Below, in pieces: positions 22,324 to 34,302 of a stretch of 64,000 bases of DNA (positions are counted from its first letter, which is position 1; every line of letters begins with the position of its first letter). The position numbers were made by a program, and so were the translations under genes. Below the pieces are notes generated by a model. That model did no database searches, was not told the DNA's origin, and was given only the letters and a program-made list of their open reading frames with translations. This stretch comes from Cryptomeria japonica (lineage: Eukaryota > Streptophyta > Pinopsida > Cupressales > Cupressaceae), in contig NC_081406.1 of assembly GCF_030272615.1 (NCBI RefSeq), positions 242,413,218 to 242,477,217 of the forward strand, read 5' to 3'.

Positions 22324-23774
22324 TGTTGGCATTATGTGAACCGGTATGAGGACATAATGACATTGTATGTTGTCATTGATGTCAATATGTTGCAGAGGTG
22401 TGAACCGGCATATGTGAGAACCGGTATAACACTGTGAACCGGCATTTGTGCCAAAGTGAAGTGGTGTGCTTGTTCAAGGTGAACCGGCATATGGTTATGG
22501 GAACCGGCACATGGAAGCGTTGTATGACTATCGGTTGGTAGTCTCAATTTTAGGGTTTTCAGTTGAAGTGCTTCAAGCCTGTGTGGCTCAACCGGTGACT
22601 TTGTGTGATGAGTTAGCATGATAACAAAGAACAAGATTGTGTTGCCACGTAAGCCTTGTGTGCATGAAGGATCGTGCATGAAGAAGATCTTTCCTATCTA
22701 CCTCGGGAATATGAGAAGACTGTAAAATGGTGATAACGTGTGATGGGTTATTAGCTGCCATGAAAACAGTAAACAATAAACTATGGAGATTAATGTAGTA
22801 TGCTCAATGGTCAGGATTGAACTGTTCGAATTCCTTAACCTATTAGGTTTAGGGTTTAGGGTTTATGCTACCAACCTAATTGTTTTCTATAAGGTTGATG
22901 TTGTGACTCCTTCTAGAGTTGTTGGCAAAAGTTGTGTGTGAGTATCCAAGAGAAGGGATACGTGATTCTTGCCAGACCAAGAGGAGAGAAGTGATACCTA
23001 CAGAGTGTAAGTGTAGAAGGAAAAGAAGAGCTTAAGCGGATATGCATTGGCATTGAGTGTTGTTGATCTCTAACCACCTCAATAGCTGGAAAATCCCTTA
23101 ATAGGGTAGCCTTAACCGGCTTGTTGTAAATCCTTTAATAGGGTAACTCTAAGCTACTGAGTTTGAAGTCCTTTAGCTATTGAGTTCTTGAAATCCTCTA
23201 ACAAGGTGTAACCCTTAATCGGGTATTGTAGCCATCCCTTAACCAGGTGATCTCTAACAGGATCGGTTCCTAGCATAACCTATTGTAATGTCTCTAACTG
23301 GACAAGGCTCCTAACAGAGCGGACTTCCAAAGAGTTCAAAAATATCTTGTGGGTATTCATCCCCACCGTGGTTTTTCCCAGTTGGTTTTCCATGTGAAAA
23401 ATACGTGTGTCATGTGTGATGCTTTTCTATTGTTTGTCAAGCATATGATGGTTTTGTGTTTTATGCTTGTTAATAAAACATGTTGAACTAGTTGTTATTA
23501 TGATCTGATGATAGATCACCTATTTATGCATAAGGGTGAAATGGTAGTGTAGTCTCAAGTTGAGTGAAAGGCTAAGTGAATAACCGGTTAATGCTTGTCT
23601 CAAATATTCTTAGCTTTACCGGTTGCACTCTGTTTCAAACCGGTATCTCTGTCTGCCAGTCTTTTGAAGTGTTTGTTGTCAAACCGGTTTAAGACTGTAT
23701 TTTTGCCTGTACTGATTCACCCCCCCCCCCTCTCAGTATCGGTTTGGTACTACTTGCTCATCATTGAGTTATCA
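22324..23774 (+). repeat. 3' LTR of copia C2
   Basis: It begins TGTTGGCATTATGTG and ends GAGTTATCA, followed by the duplication CTAGT at 23775-23779. It is 48 bp shorter than the 5' copy through small deletions (for example near 23060 and 23200) and has a ten-C run at about 23721, against six in the 5' copy. Confidence 0.95.
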
Positions 23775-24299
23775 CTAGTATCACCTATCAAAGGGAAGCC
23801 ATTGTTGCTTTACATTTCAGCAACAAATGTATCACTAGGAGCTCTCTTAGCATAGCATGATGAAGAAGGAAAAGAAAGAGCAGTATATTAGATCAATAAA
23901 ATACTTCGAGGCTATGAATTGAACTACACATCAGTTGAGAAGACATGCATAGTATTTATATTTGCAACTCAAAAATTGTGACATTACATGCTAACTCATT
24001 TTGTGAAATTGATAGCAAAAATAGATCCATTGAAGTATTTGCTAAGCAAACTGACATTGACAGGTAGATTGGCCAAATGGGTTATGATACTAAGTGTAAT
24101 ATAGAATATGTTGACCAAAAAGCTATCAAAGGACAAGTAATTGTTTATCAATTGGCTGAAGTACCCCTGCAAGATGACACACCATTGCATATTGAATTTC
24201 CTGATCCAGACATTCTGACAGTTAACACAAATTTTTGGGAGTTATACTTTGATGGCTTCTATACACAACATGGATCAAGTGCAAGAATCTTGTTCATAA

Positions 24300-25643
24300 T
24301 TAATTTAACTCTCCTACATAATTAATTTATTTAATTATGTTAAATTTTATTCTTCTCAATATTAATTTAATTTAATTTAATTAATATTGTCACCTAGTCT
24401 GATGATTGATTTATTTAATATTTCCTTTCTTCTTCTAAGGCAATCAAAATTAATTCTTCTTAATCTCCCCTTTTAATTAATTAATCCTTGTGATTCCTAC
24501 AAATCACCTTTTCCTAATCCATCTTTAGTTTAATTAATTCTTCTAGAAACTCTCTTAATCCCACTTAGCATTATTCCTCAAATTTTTAATTGCCTCCACT
24601 CATTATCTCTCTTAGTCAAATCCTCCTACAAACCCCATTTTCTATAATCCCACCTAATCCATCTTCTAATTTATTCTTATCTCTCTTCTAATGGGTTGCT
24701 AGTGGCTAATCCCCATTATTAGCCACAAAGTCAACCCCTAACCCTTCTAGGCTAGATCTCCTTGTCCCCTCAACCAACCACTTTCCTTAAATGTTCTTCT
24801 CACATATCTCTATGCATCCCTCCATCCAACTACCTTCCTTAAATTCTCTTTTCCTATGTGAATCTGAGATTTTCAAAAAAGGCTAGCAAGTTGATTAATT
24901 AAGCCCCTATAATTCTATGGCCCTACTATCTCACATTCCTCTATGTCTTCCTTCACCCAAGGAATTTTTTATTCTTTTTTATTTCTCAAATCCCCATGAT
25001 CCCTTTGTAGAGAATTTTTAAATCCTCCTTTCCATCATCCAAGCAATGTTTTTATTTATTTTGTCCTCCCTAGGTGCATTGGGAAGCCTTCCCAATAAAC
25101 CTTGCGGAGTGTGGAGACAAGAAATGTCTTTATGGCATATCTCTTTGACTCCACACTTGTCATATCAACCCTTCTTTATCCATGTGTGGGATCACATGCA
25201 ATCTTTTTCTTCCATCTTGGATCAATCCTAACCCTCCATTTCTTCCCCCTTTCTTCTATAAATTGGGGACTCTACCCCTTCATTTGACATCTCCAATTTA
25301 GTAAGTGCATGCTATCATTTTGAGCCGAAAAATTCCTCCAAGAACTTAGACTAGAGCAAAATTTCTACTCATCCATCACTTAGTCATCTACCTTGCATAT
25401 CCATCCCATCTTCAATCTATCCATCCCCATCATCCTTTTGATCATTTTGTGCACAATTGGAGAGTCATCACATTCAATCAAGGAGCACATCAAAACAATT
25501 TAGAGAAGGGGCACTACTTCAACCTCATCCCGCACAATCTGAAGAAGAAGGTAAAATAAAGGTATAAGTTGGTTATTTGATTTGTTTTTCATTTCCCTAC
25601 ATGTTAACCATGTTATTTCCTTCCACCATTTTACACCTCTTCA
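24300..25643 (+). repeat. probable solo LTR inserted in G1 RNase H
   Basis: The 1344-bp insert is flanked by CATAA on both sides (24295-24299 and 25644-25648). It has no coding sequence. An AT-rich left part, a TATA box at 25257 and an AAAGGTATAA-type tail near 25560 mirror the gypsy G1 LTR layout (8443-8470), which suggests a solo LTR of a related family. Its left end reads TTAATT, not TG, so the terminus is mutated or the boundary is off by some bases. Confidence 0.68.
25257..25264 (+). promoter_or_regulatory. TATA box in the solo LTR
   Basis: TATAAATT, in a C/T-rich setting, followed by GGGGACTC. Typical U3/R position. Confidence 0.5.
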
Positions 25644-26100
25644 CATAACACCTCAAGGCCACACAATTCTAAAATGATATAGACTATGATTCCCATGCAC
25701 AAACAACACTACAGAGTATGAGGCATTAGTAATTGGAATCAAAATGGCCATTGAATGGAACATAAAGGAACTACATGTTTATGGAGATTCACAGCTCATA
25801 ATCAACGAGATAAATGATTATTATCAAATCAAGGATGACAAGTTGATTCCCTATAAAAAGTTGATTGAAGATTTTTAAGTGCACTTTGAAGAAATAGCAT
25901 TCACTCATATTCCAAGGAATGAGAATAAAGCAGCAGATCTAATGGCTACAGTAGCATCTCTTTTACAGGAACAAGAGAATCAACAACGTTATGAATTCCT
26001 AGTGGAAGATATCTTGCATCCTACTATTGAGTCCCAAAACACCCACATGATTTGCCACATATCTGAAACCGGTCAATCCTTATATATCCAAACTTATTGA

Positions 26101-27335
26101 TACCTAAAGGAGAATATCCTTCTCCTAGACCTATCCCACAATCAAAAAAGAAATTTTATCCATCAATCATCTCGATATACTATCATTGCTGATACTTTAT
26201 ATAGACGAGGTCTAGATAGAACTCTATTGAGGTGTCTCAAACAAGAGGAATCTGAGAAAGTTCTTAATGAAGTCTATGAAGGTATTTGTGGCACGCACTC
26301 AAGTGGCTTAAAGTTGGCTAAGAAAATTATTCAATTGGGTTATTATTGGCCTACTATGGAGAGAGATTCATTTACATATGCCAAGAAATGCAAACAATGT
26401 CAGATCCATGGGAATCTCATCCACACACCAGCATAAGAATTGCATTCTATGGCGAGATCATGGTCATTCTCTCAATGGGGACTTGACCTAGTGGGTAAGA
26501 TAAATACTTATCTTCTAATGGATATAAGTTTATTTTGACTGATACTAGGTATTTCACTAAATGGATTCAAGCAATGACTTTGACAAAGGTGACAGGAAAT
26601 CAAATATCATCATTCATCATGAACTACATAATCTATCGCTATGGAGTCCCTATGACCATCATCATTGATAATGGGAGGCCATTTAAGATTCAAGACATGA
26701 AGGAACTATGTGAGTGATTTCATATCCAACATAGGTTCTCAACACCATATTATCCATAGGGAAATGGTCAAGCTGAGGTATCAAATAAAACAATCCTAAA
26801 GATCTTGAAGAAAATAGTCAATGAAGCTAGTAAAGATTGGCATGTTCAGCTAAATCCTGCTCTATGGGCATACCGAACTAGTATTTGTACACCAACGGGG
26901 GTAGTTCCATATTGTCTTGTGTATGGATTAGAAGCAATATTACTAGTAGAAGTAGAGATACCTTCTCTACGGGTGTCCTTGAAAGGTCTTATCCCAGAGG
27001 AAGAACAACAAGTCTCTAGGCTTCAAGAACTTGAGCTAATTCAGGAATGTCACCAAAATGCTTCAGATGATTTAGAAGCATACCAATGGAGAATGGTGAG
27101 AAGCTACAACCATATAGTTAAGCCACAAATTTTTCAGATTCGAGATATAGTCCTAAGAGAAAATCCCCACAATCAACAAGATCGAGAAAAGAAAGGTAAA
27201 TTTGAGCCAAACTAGTTGGGTCCCTTTGTCATGATAGAAGCATATGGTTAAGAAGCATATAGATTATCTACACCATAAGGTGATTGGTTCGATGATCCTA
27301 TCAATACAATGCATCTGAAGAAATTCTATGCTTAA
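26101..27335 (+). pseudogene. pol: gypsy G1 integrase
   Basis: The H2C2 zinc domain lies at 26227-26436 (GTHSSGLKLAKKI, then CKQCQIHGNLIH). The catalytic core shows the first Asp in WGLDLVG near 26480, the second in IIIDNGRPF near 26665, and the Glu in GNGQAEVSN at about 26765, followed by WHVQLNPALWAYRTS. The C-terminal GPFVM-type chromatin-interacting fold lies at 27215-27330 and the ORF ends with TAA at 27333. A frameshift near 26530 and stops at 26716, 26760 and 27213 break it. The conserved acidic residues are still visible. Confidence 0.9.
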
Positions 27336-29390
27336 AAGTATCAGCAGAAAATACCAAAAAATAGTGAAAAAACATAAAAAGACTAAAAATAAAAAAAGCA
27401 ACAAAAATCCCTAAAAAGAATAAAGAGAAAAATACAAAAACAATGTAAAATAGTGAAATAAAAAAAATGCAATAAATTTAGATGGTGAAAACTTGGTAAA
27501 CAAGCGCTATCTTAAAGTGGGTTCTTCCATCTATGCGATTGCTTTTCTCATCTATCCATCCTATCACATCTATCCATCCTATCGCATTTATTCATCCTAG
27601 CATAACCATTTCATCTATCTCATCCATTGCTCTGAATCATTAGTAGGAAATATGCAACTTATCAACAATTATCAATCTTTGACACACTTATCGTAGTCAC
27701 TATCTTGGATTTTATTAGAGTCAGTCATATTTGCATCGCATCCCACCATGATTTGGATTATCCTTTGTATATCTATCCTAAAGTTTGTTTCCGCTAGGGG
27801 AAAAATCCTAAAACCTTTGCTAAGGGCATCTTTAAAAGCTTTGAAAAATCCAAAAACATTCAAAAACTTAGAAAAACCAAAAACACCTAGGGTTTTGAAA
27901 CAGACACAATGAGCAGCAAGACAATGAAGATCAAGACATTTGTAACAAATGAATCGTGAAACTCAAAATGCAAAGATTCAACCAGAAAGTAATAAAGGAT
28001 TATCAATGATCAATCATCAAGATGATTATATCAGTTAATGACTATGATAACATATGTACAACATACGCGATTCAATGTTATATCTCTATTTTTGCTAATC
28101 ATGTATCCTATGCAACTCGATGATGTCCATGACTAGAGGAGCTATGATGGGGCATGATTATTTTCTTTGTTTGTTGTATGCGGTTTATCTCTTAGTAATG
28201 TATGTACTCCTCTAAGGATATGATTGGCAAAAGATCATGGACGACGTGTCGAGTCATTCATGAAAGGGGATAATCCTTGTCTGTTCTACAAGAAGTACTC
28301 AGGTCAACTTGGTTCATCATATCAAGTTGCTTGTATTAACTTGTTATATCAAAATCCATGTTAGAAATACTCAAGTCAACTTGAATCATTATGTCAAGTT
28401 GCTTGTATTTTCTTACAACAATTTAAAAGCTCAATGATGAAATCAAGCACTGTTACAAGGAAGCATGTGAGGAATGGCAGTATCATTTACGTTAGATCAT
28501 TTTAGATTAGTGTCATTCGCGATTGTATTATAAGCATTTCATTATCAGTTGCATTATAATCATTTCATCTCATTTCATTTGAGATCAATGGTTGAAATAA
28601 AGATTGAGTATATTTGGACAAACAAAAACAATTTGCACTAATCACATTAAGTTGCATTAGGTTGCATTCAATTATTTAGGTTCATTTCATCTTTCAAATC
28701 ATTTGGTTTTCATGTTATCATAATCATCATATTGTTCATCATTCATCATTACTTATTTGAGTTCATTTTAAATTGCATTAGGATTGCATTAGTTTGAATA
28801 GAGTGCAATTTGCATTGATCAATTATTAGTTACGTTAGATTCATTTATCATTATCGCATTTAGTTATCATTTATCCATTAGGTTCATTTAATTGAATTTT
28901 TGCATTTAGATTCATTAACCATATTATTACATTATTAATATGTCATCATCTAATCATCATAGGCATTTACATTATCATCTATAAACATCATATTGAATTA
29001 AAATCATCAAATCAAAATCAAATGCATTTCATTAGTATCATTTCATCATCATATGCGTGTACATCATATAATAGAAATAAACATCCATTGCATAAGTCAG
29101 CATTATAAGCATTTTCATATAGATCAATGCATTTATTCATTTAAGTGAAGCATCATAGAATCATTTTCATATGCATATAGATCATGTAAATCATAAAAAC
29201 ATCATCATCATATAGATCTTATAATCATCAGCCGCATCATTTCATAAAGATCATCATCATATCATAGAGGCATATAGATCATTATAGCATCATAAAACAT
29301 AAAGGAAAGAAATGATAATCATAGCATCATCCATGTAATTAATGCATGTAGGTCATCATCATCACTGTAGCATGCATCATAAATCATGAA
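27336..29390 (+). other. low-complexity 3' region of gypsy G1
   Basis: No gene seen. 27340-27480 is A-rich. 28290-28420 holds a 72-bp-spaced duplicate. 28640-29390 is dominated by CATT/ATCAT steps without a fixed period. This separates integrase from the antisense ORF. Confidence 0.7.
28294..28415. repeat. two-copy repeat, period 72 bp
   Basis: TACTCAGGTCAACTTGG...TCAAGTTGCTTGTATT at 28296 recurs from 28368 with about six differences. Confidence 0.8.
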
Positions 29391-29539
29391 TCAAACCATC
29401 ATATAAAGTCCATGTTTGCATATCATCATAAACATAAAAATTCCAAGTATAAAATTATATCCCAAAGAAATGATCAATAAAATAATATACAATGATGTCC
29501 CTAAATACAAATCAAGTCTCAAATTAGGGGTGTCTAGTT

Positions 29540-31620
29540 CCACTGTCACCTGAATTTGTTCATCTCTATGGAGGTGGACGAGAAGATCCACCAAATGGTC
29601 TTGCTCCTGGATCCCTGTCTCTCTAAGGAGACCCCATAACACCACCACTTTTTCTATCCATCTAGATGATGGTTGCATACCTACCTTCTCTCTGACTCTC
29701 TGAGACCAGATCCTCATATAACCTCCACCAATGCATAGTCTCCTTCCCAGCTCAAAATAATTCTCTAGAAGTATCAGTTGAGAGTGCACCAAAACCAACC
29801 TATTGTATATGATCAAGAGTACCCTGTACATCTCAATGTCTCCTCACTACTCTATCTCCATCAAGAGTGAGAGCATGTACCTATTCTCTACTGATCAATC
29901 TGTGCTCTGAGATAATCCATACTCTCCTATTAAGGCATGTTCTGTTGAGGTGCATCATGCATGGCCTCATCACCAGTCCTCTCTCTTATCTCTCCACCAG
30001 TTAGAATATAAATCTATATGGATATCCTAATCCTCCAACAAATCAATGGCACATAGTCCTCTAAATCCTCCTTTCCCTATCCCAACCTCCCTGTGTCACT
30101 ATAACCCCAAGATCTAGACGGATCTGACCAAAATCAATCCCTCCCTCGACCTCTACCCAATCCACTGCCTAATCTAGGAGAAGGTACTCCTCTCACCGAT
30201 CCAATCCTACCACTCTCTCTACTTGTATCCCTCCCAACCCGACCTACATATCTACCTGACATAGGAAGTGGTCTCCCTATCCTTCCAACTTGACCAATCT
30301 CTCCAAAAGGTCCTCCATGGACTCTAGCCCTAGCTCCTCTTCATCCTCGCCTCCCTCTATGACCATCACCAACCTCATCCCCCTCATCTCCTCCAGCCTC
30401 TTGAGCATCTATGATCTCTCACCTTCAGCTTAGCCTCTTGACAAAAGGATCATCAGAATTTGGCTCCTCACCTCTTGAGCTGGGAGGAGGGTCTGCAGGA
30501 TCAATAATGTGAAGGAATGAATGAGTAAGTAGATATTGTCCATAATCTTCTATAATCCTGCATCTAGAACATGAGATCTCAAATCATAAGCCACCATTGG
30601 AACAACCAAAAACTATGCACATGCTACATCAAAAGACAAAGAAGGACCCCAATCTTGTATGTCCTTGTATGCTTCTGCATACATGGCCACACCAGACGAC
30701 ATATGTTGAATGTACCCGAACGGTCTGAAAATCCGACCAAATAACTGCCTCTTAATGATGAAAGGAGTACGGTTGATCAGATATCTACTCTACAAGATCA
30801 TTGCTAATACACGAGCATCATCTAACCAAGTCTCAAAATGAATGTATGATCACCAAATAACAGTATCCAAAGAATCAAGAACCCATCTTCGATACTCTAG
30901 CTTACCCAGCTTATGCTGAGTAATGATACCTTTGTACAAATAAACAAAAGGTTGATCATCTCCTCTAACCTAATGCATTGGTCGTGTGACAACAATGTTC
31001 TTCCAATACCAAATCTAGAGGAGTGTGCACCCAGTAGATAGATTAACTTCGATGTCATACATGACCTTCTATGAATCATGATAAAGATGTGCGAGCATGC
31101 AAACATCCCATGCACATCAAATATGGTACTGCATCATTCTCTAAAGAATGTTGCCCCATCCAACAGCAAACCCTCATGATCTCCTAACTGGGCAAATAAA
31201 TCCGCCAATCTAACCTGCGAGTATAACTGGGAGAGTCTCATAATGCATAATAATATCCTACCATCCAATCTCCCCGCCATCAATGCTCTCATCTCCAAAA
31301 ACTTCCATGTAGGGCTCAGTACCTTCTAAATCCTGGTATTCATACTGGAAAAGATTTCTAGTAACAAGGATATGTAAGATCATGTATACATCCTCAAGCG
31401 TAACATTGATCTCACCAATGGGTAGGTGAAATGTGCTATGCTCACTATGCTATCTCTCGGCCAATGTTGTCAATAGACCCCTATTACGCATAATATCTAG
31501 CATATACAAAAGGTGACACAAACCACAAGCATCAATATGTCTAATCTCATCCTGACTCAACTTTGGAACCAAGTGGTGCATCACCGGGAATTTCTCCCGA
31601 CACTGGAGAACATCAAGTTT
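29540..31620 (-). pseudogene. antisense ORF of gypsy G1 with plant mobile domain (PMD)-like region
   Basis: Read on the minus strand from about 31620, it shows features of the PMD family (MAIN/MAIL1-like and transposon-borne): GEINVTLEDVYMIL near 31415-31375, a SLDTVIW/WSYIHFETW region near 30850, a RPFGYIQHM motif near 30720, then an acidic stretch and an Arg/Gly-rich tail (30400-30130). About fifteen in-frame stops interrupt it, many plausibly Trp or Gln codons. It lies between integrase and 3' LTR in the opposite direction to gag-pol. Extra antisense ORFs are known from Tat-type gypsy elements; what they do is unknown. Ends are approximate. Confidence 0.68.
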
Positions 31621-32820
31621 CAACTATTTAATTAGACAGGTTTGTCTATCAAGCATCTATCCTATCACTCAACCATTTCGAGCAAATCTTATCTATCAAA
31701 CAACTCATGCTATCAATCAAATGATCTACATTTCACACTCTTCATCAGAGACTACATCAATCTCTTTGAGCTCATATCAAATCATCAATGATGGTTTTAA
31801 ACAAACAATTATCCTATCAAATCAAAACATCTATCAAAAAATCAATCAAATCAATCAATTAATCAATCAATCTTATCAATCATCATCAAATTATTCATCA
31901 ATCTATCAAACATCGAATCAAATTCATCAAACAGAACTTAAACATTGCCTTAATAAAAAAAATTTAATTTTTCCATAAAAAAAATGATTTTTCAACAAAA
32001 GCATTGTCCATCTCCACAAATACGATAACAAATTATATGCAGCCACTAAATAAAGAAAATGTGCCAACTCACATCATGAATGCGCGGCCTTAACAAGCGA
32101 AAGTGGGAATTAAATCATATGCACTAACATATATGACATTTGTGCATCCTTAAGCAGTAAAAGTGCTAACAAAGTAGAAGCGCTAAGAAACATGACATAT
32201 GCATGAACAAAAAGGATGAATGTGAGAAATAAAAAAAATCACTAACCTAGTCAACGAAAGCACTAACCTACCAAACAAAATCAAGAAACAATAGTGGGAA
32301 AAATGGAAAATTTTCAAAACTACTCTAAAACATGCAAAAGCCATGGAAAACTTGTATGGAAATCAAAATCTAAGCTTGGGATAGGTCACTCACTAGTGGG
32401 CCATACTCGACAAGTCACTGATATCGACGAGCATGCTCAAATATGTGGCTCTCATATAGGATCACCATCTTGCCAGCTCAAAACTCCAAGATAATTTCTC
32501 TTTTCTCTCCAAAAGCTGACAAATTGCAACTAAGGATAAAATGGGCCATGGTTAATTTTATTGTTACCTTTTTTATTTTTTTGAAGAGGTAATTAATTTT
32601 TCAAAGTGGGGCAATTTTATTTATTTTTCAAAAGTAAATTTAATTGAAGGGCCTATTTTTAAACTTTTCAATCAATTATCGTGAGATTAATCGCTCAATA
32701 AAATTTTGCACTTTCATGATCAATCTCTCGAGGGGGCACACAATAAGGATTTCGTCATCGTCAAGGGTATCATCGACACTTGATTTAATCTTTGAAACAA
32801 TGTTGTCTCAACATCATTTC
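31621..32820. other. region between antisense ORF and 3' LTR of G1
   Basis: 31780-31930 is an (ATCA)-rich low-complexity stretch. 32050-32285 holds the inverted form of the leader repeat. The rest is AT-rich without a credible gene; the ORF at 31721-31978 is a product of the ATCA repeats. Confidence 0.65.
32050..32285 (-). repeat. inverted copy of the G1 leader repeat, upstream of the antisense ORF
   Basis: On the minus strand it contains units like AGGTTAGTGATTTTTTTTAT, TTAGCGCTTCTACTTTG and TTAGCACTTTTACTGC, matching the unit of array 1 (8691-8945). About seven degenerate units are visible. Confidence 0.68.
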
Positions 32821-32833
32821 AAAGAGGGCAAGA
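32821..32833 (+). other. polypurine tract of gypsy G1
   Basis: AAAGAGGGCAAGA immediately precedes the TGTATACAC start of the 3' LTR. Confidence 0.78.
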
Positions 32834-33408
32834 TGTATACACATAAAATTGGCTATGAGCAATTAAAAATATTTTATATTTATTTAATGATTATTCTACT
32901 ATTAAATAATTAATTTGAAAAGATTAATTTATTTAATTCATTAGTATTTAATATTTTTCTATTAATTAAATTGAGTTGAAAGATTTAATTAATTAATTCA
33001 TTATCTACCTTTATTCTAAGCCAAATAATTAAATTTTTAATTTTTAATTATCATTCTTCATCATATCTGTGCATTATTCACTATCCTATAGTTCCATTAT
33101 TAAATAATTTCATTATTTAATTACCACTTTCCAACTTACCTCATCTCCACATCATCTCCACCTTTGCCAACTCATCCATCATGTGGCTAACTTAAATAAA
33201 TAAAATCAAATAAAAATAAATCATTTATGAGCCACTTATCTCAACTCCCATATTCATTAATAAAATGTGTACATGCACATAATCTTTGAAACCTCCCTAT
33301 TTTTGCTCCAACACTCCTATATTCTTGGAGGAGGTTTTGTCCACCTAACCCTAGTCCATCTCCACTTTTCCCTCCATTCCTAAATATTCTCCAACCAACC
33401 CTAGATTC
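32834..33408 (+). repeat. truncated 3' LTR of gypsy G1
   Basis: It aligns with 7439-8024 of the 5' LTR up to CTAGATTC, then stops abruptly at minus-strand gag sequence of G0. The last 560 bp or so (including TATA box) are missing. Confidence 0.88.
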
Positions 33409-34302
33409 ATAGGCCACATTGGTTAATTTGTAGTATTGTTTTGTGTTCCAAAGTTAGAGGATTTTCCTTTATCATGCTTGACAAATGGATCCTTGAAGAT
33501 AGTGTGATCTCTATTGGTAGATCCTTTATTGGAATCAATAGTGATATCACCTTGGTCTATGAGATCCTAAATCATATTCTTAAGTTTATAACAATTGGCT
33601 ATATTATGGCCTTTGGTGTGATGATAACTGCAAAAATCATTGTCATTCCACCAAGTCGATTTAAATGGGCCTGGTTCATATAGCTAAACCTCGGGCAATC
33701 TAATAAAATTAGGCTACGCTAATTTCTTTAGTGTTGACTCAATTGGTTCTCCTAGTGGTGTGTAATTTCTCCTTGGTGCATTATTCCTTGTAGGTTTGAA
33801 GTTATTGGATTGCACTACATTTGAGTTTGTTGATACTGCATTGTTATCTTGGGACTGAGTTCTATGTGGTAAAAAGGAATTAACCAATCCTTGTAGTGAC
33901 ACCACTGGTTGAGCTCTATTGACTAAACGAGCATCTACAACCCCATCATTTGTTACATTCTTATTTCTTGACCATAACTTTGGTTTCTCATTGTTTGTAT
34001 TGTTGGTCATGCCACCTTCCTTACTATTTTTCAAGATACCTTATTCCACAAGACCTTTCTCACACTTAGACCTTTTTCTGTAATTTATTTGAAAGTGCTG
34101 AGACATTGCATTTATAGTGGGTATTTGACTTGAGGAACAAGATTTTGACTGAAGATATCTACTTGTTCTACTTTTGGAATGTGACTTGGGCATCTGCGAT
34201 AAAGAGATCTCCGTCATTGCAAAAATGAAGCAAAGGTCTCGCCTTCCCTTTGTCTTGTAGCACATAAATCCATCAAAGTTACTAGATTATCTAGTTAGTA
34301 AT
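33409..34302 (-). pseudogene. gag: gypsy G0 gag core and knuckle
   Basis: Reading leftward from 34302: TLMDLCATRQREGETF (34285-34215), the helical core, an Asn-rich linker (KEGGMTNNTNNEKPKLWSRN at 34025-33965), LGEPIESTLKKLA (33755-33715), then the knuckle near 33655-33610 (FCSYHHTKGHNIANC, C-x2-H-x4-H-x4-C). It matches G1 gag at 11860-12600 segment by segment on the opposite strand. Stops and one frameshift are present. The right end abuts the 34303 LTR and the left end the truncated G1 LTR. Confidence 0.85.

Larger units (their letters stand above)
16415..23774 (+). mobile_element. Ty1/copia element C2, full length, nested in G1
   Basis: A 7360-bp element with two LTRs (1499 and 1451 bp), PBS, gag, protease, integrase, RT, RNase H and polypurine tract in copia order, bounded by CTAGT duplications. 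LTR copies differ at roughly one base in twenty by eye, mostly C/T and G/A changes, so it is moderately old. Stops and catalytic substitutions show it is inactive. Confidence 0.96.
23780..26100 (+). pseudogene. pol: gypsy G1 RT end and RNase H, split by a 1.3-kb insertion
   Basis: After C2 the frame resumes with YISATNVSLGALLA, ILRGYELNYTSVEKTC and the connection (IDPLKYLLSK, LAKWVMIL). The RNase H fold starts ELYFDGF at 24240. It is cut at 24299 and continues from 25649 with CTNNTTEYEAL, VYGDSQLIINEI and IPRNENKAADLMA, which carry the later acidic catalytic residues. Stops occur near 23855, 23892, 25695 and 25878. It would remove the RNA strand of the hybrid. The insertion restores to an open join when one CATAA is kept. 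Confidence 0.88.
7439..33408 (+). mobile_element. Ty3/gypsy element G1, plus strand, with two internal insertions
   Basis: It has a 5' LTR (7439-8583), PBS, long repeated leader, gag, protease, G-patch, RT, RNase H, integrase, low-complexity region, an antisense PMD-like ORF, polypurine tract and a truncated 3' LTR (32834-33408). It is 26 kb with its own insertions and about 17.3 kb after removing them. The integrase-downstream antisense ORF and large size resemble the Tat lineage of plant gypsy elements. It sits in gypsy G0; the 5-bp flank at 7434-7438 is ATCTT, with no partner because the right end is deleted. Confidence 0.88.

Noticed and set aside
28500..29390. Possible CRISPR-like or satellite array of CATT/ATCAT words
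   Set aside because: There is no fixed repeat or spacer length; it is low-complexity DNA.
31721..31978. 85-codon Ser/Ile/Asn-rich ORF
   Set aside because: It is produced by ATCA-type repeats and has no conserved motif.
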